Positions 50,235 through 59,612 of a DNA stretch of 64,000 nucleotides are shown piece after piece. The first letter of the stretch is position 1. Every line of letters starts with the position of its first letter. The stretch lies in NCBI GenBank assembly GCA_035509315.1, contig DATJLS010000068.1, positions 1 through 64,000 on the forward strand. The letters are read 5' to 3'. The position numbers were made by a program, and so were the translations under genes. This stretch comes from JAKAWQ01 sp035509315. Its GTDB lineage: Bacteria; Pseudomonadota; Alphaproteobacteria; Acetobacterales; Acetobacteraceae. Under the pieces are notes generated by a model that saw only the letters and a program-made list of their open reading frames with translations, was not told the origin of the DNA and ran no database searches.

Positions 50235-51404
50235 ATGTCCCTTCGTATCGTCGCGGTGCATGAACGCACCGCCCCGATCGCCTCGACCATTCGCAACGCC
50301 TATATCGACTTCTCGCGCATGACGACGAGCCTGGTCGCGGTGGAGACGGACGTGATCCGCAACGGCCGCCCGGTGATCGGCTATGGCTTCAACTCCAACG
50401 GCCGCTACGGTCAGGGCGGGCTGATCCGCGAGCGTTTCGCCCCGCGCATCATGGAAGCGCCGCCCGCGGCGCTGCTCGACGAGACAGGCGAAAATCTCGA
50501 CCCCGACCGCGTCTGGGCCGCGATGATGGCGAACGAGAAGCCGGGCGGGCATGGGGAGCGCTCGGTCGCGGTCGGCACGCTCGATATGGCAATCTGGGAC
50601 GTCACCGCAAAAATCGCCGACAAACCCTTGTTTCGCCTGCTTGCGGAGTGGGCGGGCCGAGAAGCCGATCCCCGCGTCTTCGTCTATGCCGCCGGCGGCT
50701 ATTACGATTCCGGCAAGGATCTCGCGGCCTTGCGCGGCGAGATGCGCGGCTATCTCGATCGCGGCTACACGGTCGTGAAGATGAAGATCGGTGGTGCCGC
50801 GCTCGCCGAGGATTGCCGCCGGATCGAGGCGGTCTTGACCGAGATCGGCACCGACGCGCAACTGGCCGTGGACGCCAATGGGCGGTTCGATCTCGAGACG
50901 GCCATCAGCTATGCCAAAGCATTACGAGACTACCCTCTCTTCTGGTACGAGGAAGCCGGAGACCCGCTCGACTTCCACCTCCAGGCGACTCTGGGAGAGA
51001 TCTATCCTGGTCCGATGGCGACCGGGGAAAACCTCTTCAGCCGCCAGGATGCGCGCAACCTCATCCGCTATGGCGGCATGCGGCCGGACCGGGACTGGCT
51101 TCAGTTCGACTGCGCCCTCTCTTACGGGCTCTGCGAATATCGTCGCACGCTTGCCATGCTTCTCGCCCATGGCTGGTCGCCGCGGCGCTGCATTCCCCAT
51201 GGCGGGCATCAGATGTCGCTTGCCGTCGCCGCCGGCCTCGGCCTCGGCGGGAATGAGAACTATCCCGATCTCTTCCAGCCCTATGGCGGTTTCCCGGATG
51301 GCGCGCACGTCGAGGATGGGTTCGTGACCCTGCCCGAGCTGCCGGGCATCGGCTTCGAGGGCAAGGCGGCGCTCTGGCGCGAGATGGAATCGCTCGCGGT
51401 GTGA
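50235..51404 (+). CDS. tarD: D(-)-tartrate dehydratase
   Basis: 389 residues, enolase superfamily. Converts D-tartrate to oxaloacetate. Seen: YGFNSNGRYGQGGLIRERF, K182-x-K184 in VVKMKIGGA, metal ligands D213 (VDANG), E239 (YEE) and E265 (TGEN), and H322 in CIPHGGHQM. Residues K184 and H322 carry the same numbers as the acid/base pair described for the Bradyrhizobium enzyme, and N-terminal and C-terminal segments match that group closely as I recall. Start at 50235; GGAGC lies about ten bases upstream. Its stop overlaps the GTG of the next gene (GTGA). Confidence 0.9.
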   Translation: MSLRIVAVHERTAPIASTIRNAYIDFSRMTTSLVAVETDVIRNGRPVIGYGFNSNGRYGQGGLIRERFAPRIMEAPPAALLDETGENLDPDRVWAAMMANEKPGGHGERSVAVGTLDMAIWDVTAKIADKPLFRLLAEWAGREADPRVFVYAAGGYYDSGKDLAALRGEMRGYLDRGYTVVKMKIGGAALAEDCRRIEAVLTEIGTDAQLAVDANGRFDLETAISYAKALRDYPLFWYEEAGDPLDFHLQATLGEIYPGPMATGENLFSRQDARNLIRYGGMRPDRDWLQFDCALSYGLCEYRRTLAMLLAHGWSPRRCIPHGGHQMSLAVAAGLGLGGNENYPDLFQPYGGFPDGAHVEDGFVTLPELPGIGFEGKAALWREMESLAV

Positions 51405-52336
51405 AGAATAGAGTGGCGCCCTGGCTGCTGTCGGAGCCCTATGCGGGCTTGCAGGCCCAGGGGCTTGGGCTCGCCGAGGCAGCTCGGCTCGCCGCCGAGA
51501 TCCAGCCCCTCACGCCCCGCTTGCCCTGGCGCTGGCTTGCCGCCCGCGCCTGGCCCGCGCCGCTCGCCGCGGTCGGGATGGCGCCGCCCTTCCCCGAACT
51601 CGCGATCGGCGTCGGCGGGGTTGGCGGCGCGGTCGGCGCGGCCTTGCGGCGGCACGGCGTCCGCGTGGTCCAGGTGCAGCACCCCCGCATGCCCCTCGAT
51701 CGCTTCGACCTCGTCGTCGCGGCCCGCCATGACGAGATCGCCGGCCCCAATGTCATCGTCACGCGCACCGCGCTCCATCGGGTGACGAAGGCGCGGCTTG
51801 CGGCGGCGGCCGCGCAATGGGCGCCTCGCCTCGCCTCGCTGCCGCGCCCCCTGGTCGCGGTGCTGGTGGGCGGCGCCAATGGCCGTTTCCGGCTCAACCG
51901 CGACATTGCCGGCCGGCTCGGGGCCGAGCTCGCGGCGATGATGCGACAGGACAGGGTCGGCCTCGCCGTCACGCCCTCCCGCCGGACCGAACCGGAAGCG
52001 GCTTCGGCGCTCAGGGAGGCGACTGCCCCGCTTGGCGGCTATGTTTGGGACGGCACGGGCGAGAACCCCTATTTCGGCCTGCTGGCGCTCGCGGACGCAA
52101 TCATCGTCACCATCGACTCGGTTTCGATGATCTCGGAGGCAGTGGCCACCGAGGCGCCGGTCATGCTAGCCCCCTTGCCCGGCCGATCGCGACGCAACCG
52201 ATTGTTCGTCGCGGCTATGGAGCAGTGCGGCCGGGCGCGGCCCTTCGCCGGGCGATTTGCAAGCTGGCCGGTCGCGGCGCTCAATGACACGGCCGAGGCA
52301 GCGGAGGAAATGCGCCGGCGCCTCGGCCTCGACTAA
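51401..52336 (+). CDS. ELM1-family protein (mitochondrial fission ELM1-like)
   Basis: 311 residues of PF06258, known in plants for outer-membrane mitochondrial fission and widespread but uncharacterised in alphaproteobacteria, where a glycosyltransferase-like (GT-B) fold is suspected. Seen: VQVQHPRMPLDRFDLVVAARHDE, VLVGGANGRFRL, VTPSRRTEP, and ADAIIVTIDSVSMISEAVATEAPVML. GTG at 51401 overlaps the tarD stop, so it is co-translated with it. Substrate unknown. Confidence 0.85.
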   Translation: MKNRVAPWLLSEPYAGLQAQGLGLAEAARLAAEIQPLTPRLPWRWLAARAWPAPLAAVGMAPPFPELAIGVGGVGGAVGAALRRHGVRVVQVQHPRMPLDRFDLVVAARHDEIAGPNVIVTRTALHRVTKARLAAAAAQWAPRLASLPRPLVAVLVGGANGRFRLNRDIAGRLGAELAAMMRQDRVGLAVTPSRRTEPEAASALREATAPLGGYVWDGTGENPYFGLLALADAIIVTIDSVSMISEAVATEAPVMLAPLPGRSRRNRLFVAAMEQCGRARPFAGRFASWPVAALNDTAEAAEEMRRRLGLD

Positions 52337-52353
52337 TACGATGCAGAGGGACG

Positions 52354-54261
52354 ATGCTCGAGATTGAGACCTTCGACCAGCGGCGCGGCGGCAATGTGGT
52401 TTACAAGGCGCTTGCCCACCCGCTCGCCGCCGAGGCCGTGGCCCGCCTCTATGCCAGGCTCGCCGGCCAGGCCCCCGTCGCCCTCTTCGATCCGGACGGA
52501 ATCGCCCCGGCGCTGCTCGCGCTTCACCCCGATACGCCTCCGCTCGCCGGCATCTTCGTGCAGGATGTGCGTGAGATCGGTGCCGTGCGCGCCGGCCTGC
52601 CCTGCCGGCCCCTCTCCGAGCTCGCCGGCTCCGGCGCTCGCGCGGTGCTGATCGCCGCTTTCGATACCGCGCGGATGGAGAGCCGTATCGCCGCCGCGGC
52701 GCCGCCCGGCGCGCCTGTCATCGGCCTCGACGCCGTCCGGCTGCCCGAGCCCATGCTCGGCAATACCAGGCGCTATCTCGATCCGCTCAATTTCGCGACC
52801 AACTACGCCTTCTTCCGTGACCAGGACGGGCTTTCGACGCGGCTGGTGACCGCCAATTACTGGGCCGGCTATGGCGCGCGCGACGTGCGGTTCTGGCTGC
52901 GCCTCTTCGGCGCCGGCGGCGAGACGCTCGCGAGCTGGGAGGAAAAGATCCCCGAAGGCCCCGGCGGCATCGCGATCGACAGCCGCGCGGTCCGTGCACG
53001 CTTCGATCTTCATGAATTCACCGGCCAGCTCTTCCTGCACGCGATCGGCGCGAGCGGACATGACGTGGTCAAATACGCGCTTGATACATTTTCCACCAAT
53101 GGCGCGCGCCACCCGGCCCTCTCTTGCACCCATGATGCGAATGCCTGGCCTGCTGCGCGCTATGCCGGCCTGCCGGCACCGCGCGCTGATGAAAACGTGC
53201 TGCTCTGGGTCCAGAACAGCCATGCCGCGCCGATCCCGCCGGGCGGCATCACCTTCGACCGGATGGGCGCCGAGGCGCCGGTGCCCTTGCCCGGCGCCGT
53301 GCCTCCTTACGCGACCGTGGCGGTGGATATCGCAAGGCTCTTGCCCGGCGTGCGCTGGCCGGCGCAGATCGAGGTCCGCGCCGGGCGGCATGTCGTGCGG
53401 CCGCGCTACGAGGTCGTGCGGAGCGGGCGGCCGCATATCGCGCATGTCAATGTCGAGCGCGCCGATCTTCGCCCCGATCCCGGCCTTCGCTCCCTCTCGA
53501 ACCTGCTCGGCCGCGGCCATCTCCTTCCCTTCCCCGTGCTGCCGCAAAGGCATTTCCGGAGCATCGTACAGCCGACCCCGATGGCCGAAACCCAGGCGAC
53601 GCTGCCGCTCCGCCTCGAGCTGTTCGACAATGCGGGCACGCGCATCGCCGAGCATTTCCTCGGCTGCCTGCCGCGCAATCATGATATCGCCCTCGATCTC
53701 GACACGGTGCTTTCGGACGATTCGCTCGCCGAGGCAGGCGGCCATGCGGAACTCGTCTATGATTTTCGCGACGGCGGCGAGGCCGATGGCTGGATGCACG
53801 CGCTGATGCGCTACGAGCATCGAAGCTCCGGCCACGCTGCGGAGACGAGCTTCGGCTCGCACATGTTCAACACGCTGATGACCTACAAGGACGAGCCGCA
53901 ATCCTATGCCGGACCGCCGCCCGGCCTTTCGACCCGGCTCTTCCTCAAGCTCGGCGAAGGCGGGCGGCGGAGCTTCACCGTGCTCATCTATCCCGCCTCG
54001 GCGCCCTGGCGTCCGCATTCGGAGACGGCGCTGCTGCTGCACGATTCAGCCGGCAGGGTGATCGCCGAGGAGAGGATCATCATCGCCTGCTCGGGCTCGG
54101 CGATGATCTTTCCGGACGAGATTTTCCCCGCATCCTCCATCGCCGCGGCCGGCCCGGCCGGCTATGTGCTGGTCCGCGACACAACTTGCCGCCTCTTCGG
54201 CTATCACGGGCTGATGATGGGCGAAGGGGCCTTCTCGCTCGATCACATGTTCGGGTTCTAG
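52354..54261 (+). CDS. unrecognised 635-residue protein
   Basis: No family recognised. It has no signal peptide or membrane helix. The first 150 residues resemble a nucleotide-sugar or Rossmann-type fold (AVALFDPDGIAPALL, PLAGIFVQDVREIG), the middle looks beta-rich with conserved-looking WAGYGARDVRFWLRLFGAGG and HDANAWPAARYAGL, and the end is beta-rich (FTVLIYPASAPWRPHSETALLLHD). It follows the ELM1-like gene by 17 bases and precedes a CtaG-like membrane protein by four, so it is part of that operon. Function not inferred. Confidence 0.75.
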   Translation: MLEIETFDQRRGGNVVYKALAHPLAAEAVARLYARLAGQAPVALFDPDGIAPALLALHPDTPPLAGIFVQDVREIGAVRAGLPCRPLSELAGSGARAVLIAAFDTARMESRIAAAAPPGAPVIGLDAVRLPEPMLGNTRRYLDPLNFATNYAFFRDQDGLSTRLVTANYWAGYGARDVRFWLRLFGAGGETLASWEEKIPEGPGGIAIDSRAVRARFDLHEFTGQLFLHAIGASGHDVVKYALDTFSTNGARHPALSCTHDANAWPAARYAGLPAPRADENVLLWVQNSHAAPIPPGGITFDRMGAEAPVPLPGAVPPYATVAVDIARLLPGVRWPAQIEVRAGRHVVRPRYEVVRSGRPHIAHVNVERADLRPDPGLRSLSNLLGRGHLLPFPVLPQRHFRSIVQPTPMAETQATLPLRLELFDNAGTRIAEHFLGCLPRNHDIALDLDTVLSDDSLAEAGGHAELVYDFRDGGEADGWMHALMRYEHRSSGHAAETSFGSHMFNTLMTYKDEPQSYAGPPPGLSTRLFLKLGEGGRRSFTVLIYPASAPWRPHSETALLLHDSAGRVIAEERIIIACSGSAMIFPDEIFPASSIAAAGPAGYVLVRDTTCRLFGYHGLMMGEGAFSLDHMFGF

Positions 54262-54265
54262 ATCG

Positions 54266-55246
54266 ATGAGCGGCGCCACGCTCCGGGATGGCCGCGCCGG
54301 CTTCGACGAGGCCGCGCTGCTCGGGATCGTGGTGCTGGTGGGCGGCCTGCTGGCATGGTTCTCTGCCTTTCATCCGGCGGAGATGCCGCCCTGGGGGCCG
54401 TGGCAATTCTCCTGGCTCGAATATCTCGGGGCGGCACTGGCGCTGGTTTGGTACGTGCGCGGAATCCTGCGCATGGCTCCTGCGGAGCGTCCCGCGCTCT
54501 GGCGTCAGGCCTGCTACCTCATCGCCCTGGTCGCGATGTACGCGGTCGTGCAGACACGCCTCACGTACCTCTCCCTTCATCTCTTCATGGCGACACAGGC
54601 ACAGCAATTCGTGCTGCACGACCTCGGGCCGTTCCTGATCGCCGTTTCCTGGCCGGGCGCCGTCCTGAAAGCTGGGATGCCGGCGATCGCGCTGCGCTTT
54701 TTGCGCGCGCGGCCCTTCGCGGCATTTCTTCGCATCGTCCAGCAGCCGGTGATCGCGACCCTTCTCTTCGCGTTGCTGATCGCAGCCCAGGTGGTGCCGG
54801 TGATCGTGCTCTGGGTGATGCTCGATTGGCGCCTGTTCGACGCGATGAATCTCCTGATGGCCGTCGAAGGCGTTCTCTTCTGGTGCCTGGTGCTCGATCC
54901 CCGGCCGAAGCCGCCGGCGCCCTTCTCCTTCTTCACCCGCATGCTCGTTGCCTTCTTCGGGATGCTGCCGGTGATTCCGCTCGGTGCCTATGTCGCCCTG
55001 ACCGGACAAATCCTTTACAGCTATTACGATCTTTGCGGCCGGCTCTATCCCTGGATCAGCCCGCTGCATGACCAGCACATGGGCGGGCTGATCCTCTGGT
55101 TGCCGGGCGCGCTGATGGGCGGCATCGCTTTCATGTTGCCGCTCAACGCGCTCCGCCTCGCCGAGGAGCGCGCCGAGCCAAAGACCAAGACTCTCGTTCA
55201 GGTGGGGCGCATCCGCATCGATCCCAGCGCCTGGACCGGGCGATGA
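54266..55246 (+). CDS. CtaG-like (caa3-type) membrane protein
   Basis: 326 residues with about nine hydrophobic segments. Seen: QARLTYLSLHLF region, AQQFVLHDLGPFLIAVSWPGAV and LHDQHMGGLILWLPGALMGGIAF, blocks shared with the caa3_CtaG family linked to cytochrome-oxidase copper handling, with conserved histidines. The role here, behind a tartrate dehydratase and an unknown protein, is unclear. Converges with the type I secretion adaptor gene. Confidence 0.8.
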   Translation: MSGATLRDGRAGFDEAALLGIVVLVGGLLAWFSAFHPAEMPPWGPWQFSWLEYLGAALALVWYVRGILRMAPAERPALWRQACYLIALVAMYAVVQTRLTYLSLHLFMATQAQQFVLHDLGPFLIAVSWPGAVLKAGMPAIALRFLRARPFAAFLRIVQQPVIATLLFALLIAAQVVPVIVLWVMLDWRLFDAMNLLMAVEGVLFWCLVLDPRPKPPAPFSFFTRMLVAFFGMLPVIPLGAYVALTGQILYSYYDLCGRLYPWISPLHDQHMGGLILWLPGALMGGIAFMLPLNALRLAEERAEPKTKTLVQVGRIRIDPSAWTGR

Positions 55247-55280
55247 ACTCTGCCCACACCCGCAGGACGATTTTTCATTG

Positions 55281-56642
55281 CTATCCTTCCCGGAAGGCGC
55301 GGACGATCTGGTCGCTGATGGGCTTGAGGATGTAGGAGAGGACCGAGCGGCTGCCGGTCTGCACGAAGGCCTCGACCGGCATGCCGGGCACGAGGCGAAG
55401 ATCGCCCAGCCGCGCCATCTCGGTCTCCGGGATCGTGATGCGGACCGTGTAATGGCTCTCCCCGGTGCGCGGATCATTGCTGATATCCGCCGAGATGCGG
55501 CTCACCGTGCCGGAAATTTCCGGCGTGATGCGCTGGTTGAAGGCGGAGAGGCGGATGGTCGCGGTGTCGCCGAGATTGATCTGGTCGATATCCCGCGGAC
55601 GCACCCGCGCCTCGACCTTGAGCTCGTCCGAGTCCGGCACGATCAGCATGATCGGAGACCCGTCGGGAACGATCACCTCGCCGACCGCATGAATCGCCAG
55701 CTGATGCACGCTGCCGGATTGCGGCGCGCGGATATCGATCTTCCGAAGCTCGTCTTCCGCCGCGACGCGATGCTCTGTCAGCTCGGCGATCCGCCTCTCC
55801 GTCTGGCGGAGCTCCTGCGGGACCTCGCTGCCGAGCTCGCGGTCGATCTGCGTGATCTGCAGGCGGATTTCCAGGATCTGGCCGCCGGCCCGCGCCACCG
55901 CCGCCATCAGTTGGCCGCGCACGCCCTCCAGTCGCGGCACCTCGCGTTCCAGCGCCGTATAGCGGGCGATCGTGATTAACCTGTCCTTCCACAGCTCGCG
56001 GGCGCCGGCAAGCTCGTGCCTGGCCCATTCCAGCTCCTGGGCATTGGCGTGCTCCTGGCTCAGATTGCCCTCGATCTCCTTCTGGATCTGCGTGATCCGC
56101 TCGAGAAGCTGCGCCTTTTGCCCTTCGCGGTTCGCAAGGCGCGTCTCGAACAGACGCTGCTCGCTTGCGATGATGTCCGCCACCTCCGGGTCCGTGATCC
56201 GGTCGGCCAGCTCGGGCGGAATCGGCATCGTCGTTGCCCCTTCGCGCTCGGCCTCCAGCCGCGCCTGCCGCGCATAGAGCGCATCGAGCTCGTTCGAGAT
56301 GACGGCGAGGTTGGCGAGAGTGACGGTATCGTCGAGCCGGAGCACGACATCGCCGGCCTTGACCTTGTCGCCGTCGCGCACCCGCAAGGCACCGACGGTT
56401 CCGCCCGTCGGGTGCTGCACCTTCTTGATGTTGGAATCGACCACGAGCGTGACCGGCGCGATCACCGCGCTCGTGATCTCGGCAAGCGCGACCCAGCCTC
56501 CGGCACCAAAGACAAGCAGCGCGACCAGGGCGAAGCCTATCATGAGATGGCGCGCGATCGATTGTCGCACCCGTTTCTTCTCCGGCTCGCAGGGGATGCC
56601 ATCCGCACCCGGGGCCTGGGATTTGTGGAGTTCTGCGATCAT
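55281..56642 (-). CDS. HlyD-family type I secretion adaptor
   Basis: 453 residues. One N-terminal membrane helix (about 30-55), lipoyl half VQHPTGGTVGALRVRDGDKVKAGDVVLRLDDT, long helical hairpin (about 110-270), second half DIRAPQSGSVHQLAIHAVGEVIVPDG, and a beta-barrel end PGMPVEAFVQTGSRSVLSYILKPISDQ, which is the PrtE/HlyD-type C-terminal signature. ATG at 56642 is preceded by GGAGAGGGAA. The gene looks intact although its ATPase partner upstream is broken. No toxin or protease substrate gene or TolC is next to it. Confidence 0.93.
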   Translation of the reverse strand: MIAELHKSQAPGADGIPCEPEKKRVRQSIARHLMIGFALVALLVFGAGGWVALAEITSAVIAPVTLVVDSNIKKVQHPTGGTVGALRVRDGDKVKAGDVVLRLDDTVTLANLAVISNELDALYARQARLEAEREGATTMPIPPELADRITDPEVADIIASEQRLFETRLANREGQKAQLLERITQIQKEIEGNLSQEHANAQELEWARHELAGARELWKDRLITIARYTALEREVPRLEGVRGQLMAAVARAGGQILEIRLQITQIDRELGSEVPQELRQTERRIAELTEHRVAAEDELRKIDIRAPQSGSVHQLAIHAVGEVIVPDGSPIMLIVPDSDELKVEARVRPRDIDQINLGDTATIRLSAFNQRITPEISGTVSRISADISNDPRTGESHYTVRITIPETEMARLGDLRLVPGMPVEAFVQTGSRSVLSYILKPISDQIVRAFREG

Positions 56643-56657
56643 TTCCCTCTCCACGTG

Positions 56658-57739
56658 TCAGCGTGCGGCGACGGCCGGAGCGAGGCGTTGCCGGCCGGCA
56701 TCCACCGGCCGAACGAGGCTCGGCAGCACTTCGTTCTTGGGACCAAATCGTTCGAGGCGCCCTTGGCGCATCACCAGGATCGTGTCTGTCGCCACGAGCG
56801 CGCTCGGACGATGAGCGATCACGATGACGTTTCCGTTGCGGCGGCGGACACTGAGAATGGCGCGGGTGAGCGAGGTTTCTCCCTCGGCGTCGAGATTGGA
56901 GTTCGGCTCGTCGAGGACGACGAAGAACGGATCACCATAGAGCGCGCGCGCCAGGGACGATTTCCCCGATGCGCTCGGGCCGATGATCCCGAGCCCCTGG
57001 CCGGCTTGCAGCGAGAAGCTGACGTTCTGGACGATCGGCCTGCCGTCGCCGGGTGTCGCCAGGCTCAGAGTCTCGACCGAAACGCTCTCCTTGGGTGCGG
57101 GCAGCTCCAGGCGTGGTGCTGCGGCCGGGACGAGCGCAAGCAGCCTGCCGAGGCGCTGCCAGCCCTGGCACGCGGCGATGAACCCTTTCCAATGGGCGAT
57201 TGTGAGATCGATGGGAGCGAGCGTGCGTGCGGTCAGGGTCGAGCTTGCGATGATCACGCCCGCGGTGAGCTGCTGGTTGATGACGAGATAGGCGCCGATC
57301 CCGAGCACGGCGGATTGCAGGATCAGCCGGAACATGCGTGAGAGCGTGCCGAAGCCGCCGGTGACATCGCTCGCCCGCTGCTGGTCGCTGACATGGTCGC
57401 GATTGATCTGCTGCCAGCGATGGGCGAGCCTGCCGCCAAAGCCCATCGCCGCCACCGCTTCGGCATTGCGCCGCCCGGCTTCCGCAAGCTCCTGGCGCTT
57501 CTGCCAGCTTTCCAGGGCAGCCTTCATCGGCTTCTGGGCCAGCATCTCGGAAAGCACGGCCAGCGCGAAAAGCAGGACGCCGCCGACCGCGGCCGTGATC
57601 CCGAGCAACGGGTGAAAGGCGAAGACGATGCCGAGATAGAGCGGGATCCAGGGCAGGTCGAACAGCGCCGAGCTCGCTTCCCTCCGCCCCCTGGGGTTTC
57701 CGTGCCGCCGCCCGCCCGCTTGCTGCCCTGAGAGGTCAT
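56658..57739 (-). pseudogene. decayed type I secretion ABC ATPase/permease
   Basis: Remains of a PrtD/HlyB-like exporter of about 560 residues. The NBD keeps Walker A GPSASGKSSLARALYG but the next residues are DPFFVVLDEPNSNLD (Walker B); the Q-loop and LSGGQ signature between, roughly 95 residues, are gone in frame. Both normal ends share LARAL, so the loss fits recombination between repeats (junction near 56940-56955). The N-terminal membrane region is missing too: after a proper ATG at 57739 (MTSQGSKR) the frame is lost and resumes at SALFDLPWIPLYLG. It cannot work as an exporter. Two independent lesions point to decay rather than assembly error. Confidence 0.85.
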
Positions 57740-57870
57740 GGCCCGTCCATCCGCCCGGTTCGCCGAGAACGGGCCGGACGCTAGCGGCAACCTCCCTTCG
57801 CCTCATTCGCCTGGGTGAACAAACGCACCTCGGGCGGACAGGATGGGCTTGGGATTGCCCAGGGGTCCTA

Positions 57871-58641
57871 TCAGATCGATTTTACCTCCCCGCCGTCCAT
57901 GCGAAGCGTCGAGCCGGTCATCCAGCGGGCACCGGGTGACACCAGGAAGGCCATCAGCTCCGCGATTTCCTCTGGCTCCCCATATCGCGCGATGCCCGCT
58001 TCCTTCGGAAAGTTGGCTGTCGCCTCCTCGACCGTCATGTTGTGCAGCGGCGCCCAGTGCTGGAGGTACGAACGGCGGCGGCCGGTCATCACCGGGCCGG
58101 GCAGGACACTGTTGACCTGCACGCCGTCGGCAATGCCGCGATCGGAGAACGCCTTCGCAAGAGCGACGATCGCGGCGTTGATCGTGCCGACAGCGGCGTA
58201 AGGCGCCTTCGGGAACAGGGCCGAATTGCCGGACATCAGGACCACGGCGCCCTTGGCCACCTTCAGCGCCGGCCACGCGGCGATCGTGAGGCGCCGGGCA
58301 CCATGCAGCTTCAGCGCCAGCCCGCCCTCCCATTGCGCATCGGTCATCTTGAACAGGTCGATCTGCGGCACGGCGCCTGCGATGTTGAGGAGCGCGTCGA
58401 TCCGGCCGAAGGCCGCCAAGGTCTGGTCGACAACGGCCTGCGCGGCCGGGGGCTCGGCGAGGTCGGCATCGATGACCAGCGCTTCCGCGCCAGCCTCCCT
58501 GACCGCCGCTGCCGTTTGCTCGAGATTGGCGCGGTTGCGCGCCACCAGGGCGAGTGCCGAGAAATCCCGCGCGAGACGCACGGCGGTGGCCCGGCCGATG
58601 CCCTGGCTGGCGCCGGTGACGACGGCAACCGACTTCGACAT
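57871..58641 (-). CDS. SDR-family oxidoreductase with altered catalytic motif
   Basis: 256-residue short-chain dehydrogenase fold. TGASQGIG is the cofactor loop, NIAGAVPQ stands for NAG, and SGNSALFPKAPYAAVGTINAAI holds the serine and tyrosine, but the lysine of YxxxK is replaced by Gly (YAAVG). Cofactor or substrate activity may be lost or changed. It ends GSTLRMDGGEVKSI. The ATG at 58641 has GGAGACTCC upstream. It lies 32 bases behind the alpha/beta hydrolase gene. Confidence 0.85.
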   Translation of the reverse strand: MSKSVAVVTGASQGIGRATAVRLARDFSALALVARNRANLEQTAAAVREAGAEALVIDADLAEPPAAQAVVDQTLAAFGRIDALLNIAGAVPQIDLFKMTDAQWEGGLALKLHGARRLTIAAWPALKVAKGAVVLMSGNSALFPKAPYAAVGTINAAIVALAKAFSDRGIADGVQVNSVLPGPVMTGRRRSYLQHWAPLHNMTVEEATANFPKEAGIARYGEPEEIAELMAFLVSPGARWMTGSTLRMDGGEVKSI

Positions 58642-58673
58642 TTGGAGTCTCCATCAATCCGTGGGTCGGGGAA

Positions 58674-59519
58674 TCAGCGGCGGAGGAAGTCGCGGATGGC
58701 CGCCGCGATCTCCTCAACGTGGGTCTCCAGCGCGAAATGTCCGGTGTCCAAGAAGCGGACGATGGCGTCCGGGATGTCGCGCTTGAAGGCCTCGGCGCCC
58801 GGCGGCAGGAAGAACGGGTCGTTCCTGCCCCATACGGCGAGGAAAGGCGGCTTGCGGGTCCGGAAATATGTCTGGAAGGTCGGGTAGAGCGCGACATTGC
58901 TCTTGTAGTCGCCGAAAAGGTCGAGCTGCACCTCGGCCGCCCCGGGCCGGGTCAGATAGAAATTGTCGAGCGAATATCCGTCCGGCGAGACCGTTGTCGG
59001 ATCGGGCACGCCATGCGTGTACTGCCAGATCGTCGTCTCGGGCGTGAGGAACGCGCGCAGCGCCTCGCGATTGGCCTCGGAGGAATCCTGCCAATAGGCC
59101 CGGATCGGGTTCCAGCCCTCGCTCAGCCCTTCCTCGTATGCGTTGCCATTCTGGGAAATGATCGCCGTGATCCGCTCCGGATGCTTCACGGCGAGCCGGA
59201 AGCCGGTCGGCGCGCCGTAATCGAAGACATAGACGGCGTAACGATCGAAGCCGACAACCTCCGTGAAGCGGTCGATGGTCGCTGCGATCCGCTCGAAGCT
59301 GTGACCGCGGGCCGGCATGCCGGAATTGCCGAAGCCCGGCAGATCGGGGGCGACGATATGGAAGCGATCGGCCAGGAGCGGGATGAGGTTGCGGAACATG
59401 TGGCTCGCGCTCGGGAAGCCGTGCAGCAGCAGCAATTTCGGAGCGCCCGCCAAGCCGGCCTCGCGATAGAAGATCTTGAAGCCATCCACGTCGGCGGTTC
59501 GATACTTGACAGCGGTCAT
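58674..59519 (-). CDS. alpha/beta hydrolase with aspartate nucleophile (haloalkane dehalogenase/epoxide hydrolase-like)
   Basis: 281 residues. Seen: LLLHGFPSASHMFRNLIPLLADRFHIVAPDLPGFG (oxyanion HGFP), then VYVFDYGAPTGFRLA with an Asp in the nucleophile elbow, which fits dehalogenase or epoxide hydrolase groups rather than esterases, cap region (about 130-200), FLDTGHFALETH with the catalytic His. The specific substrate is unknown; dehalogenase versus epoxide hydrolase cannot be told by eye. It follows the next hydrolase gene and precedes the SDR. Confidence 0.87.
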   Translation of the reverse strand: MTAVKYRTADVDGFKIFYREAGLAGAPKLLLLHGFPSASHMFRNLIPLLADRFHIVAPDLPGFGNSGMPARGHSFERIAATIDRFTEVVGFDRYAVYVFDYGAPTGFRLAVKHPERITAIISQNGNAYEEGLSEGWNPIRAYWQDSSEANREALRAFLTPETTIWQYTHGVPDPTTVSPDGYSLDNFYLTRPGAAEVQLDLFGDYKSNVALYPTFQTYFRTRKPPFLAVWGRNDPFFLPPGAEAFKRDIPDAIVRFLDTGHFALETHVEEIAAAIRDFLRR

Positions 59520-59612
59520 CGGTGGATTTCCATTGATTGAGTGTAACCTTCTAGTAGAGAATAGAGTGGTTAGAGGAGAATGCGCGAAGCCGTTCCCGAC
59601 CGGTCTGCGAGG

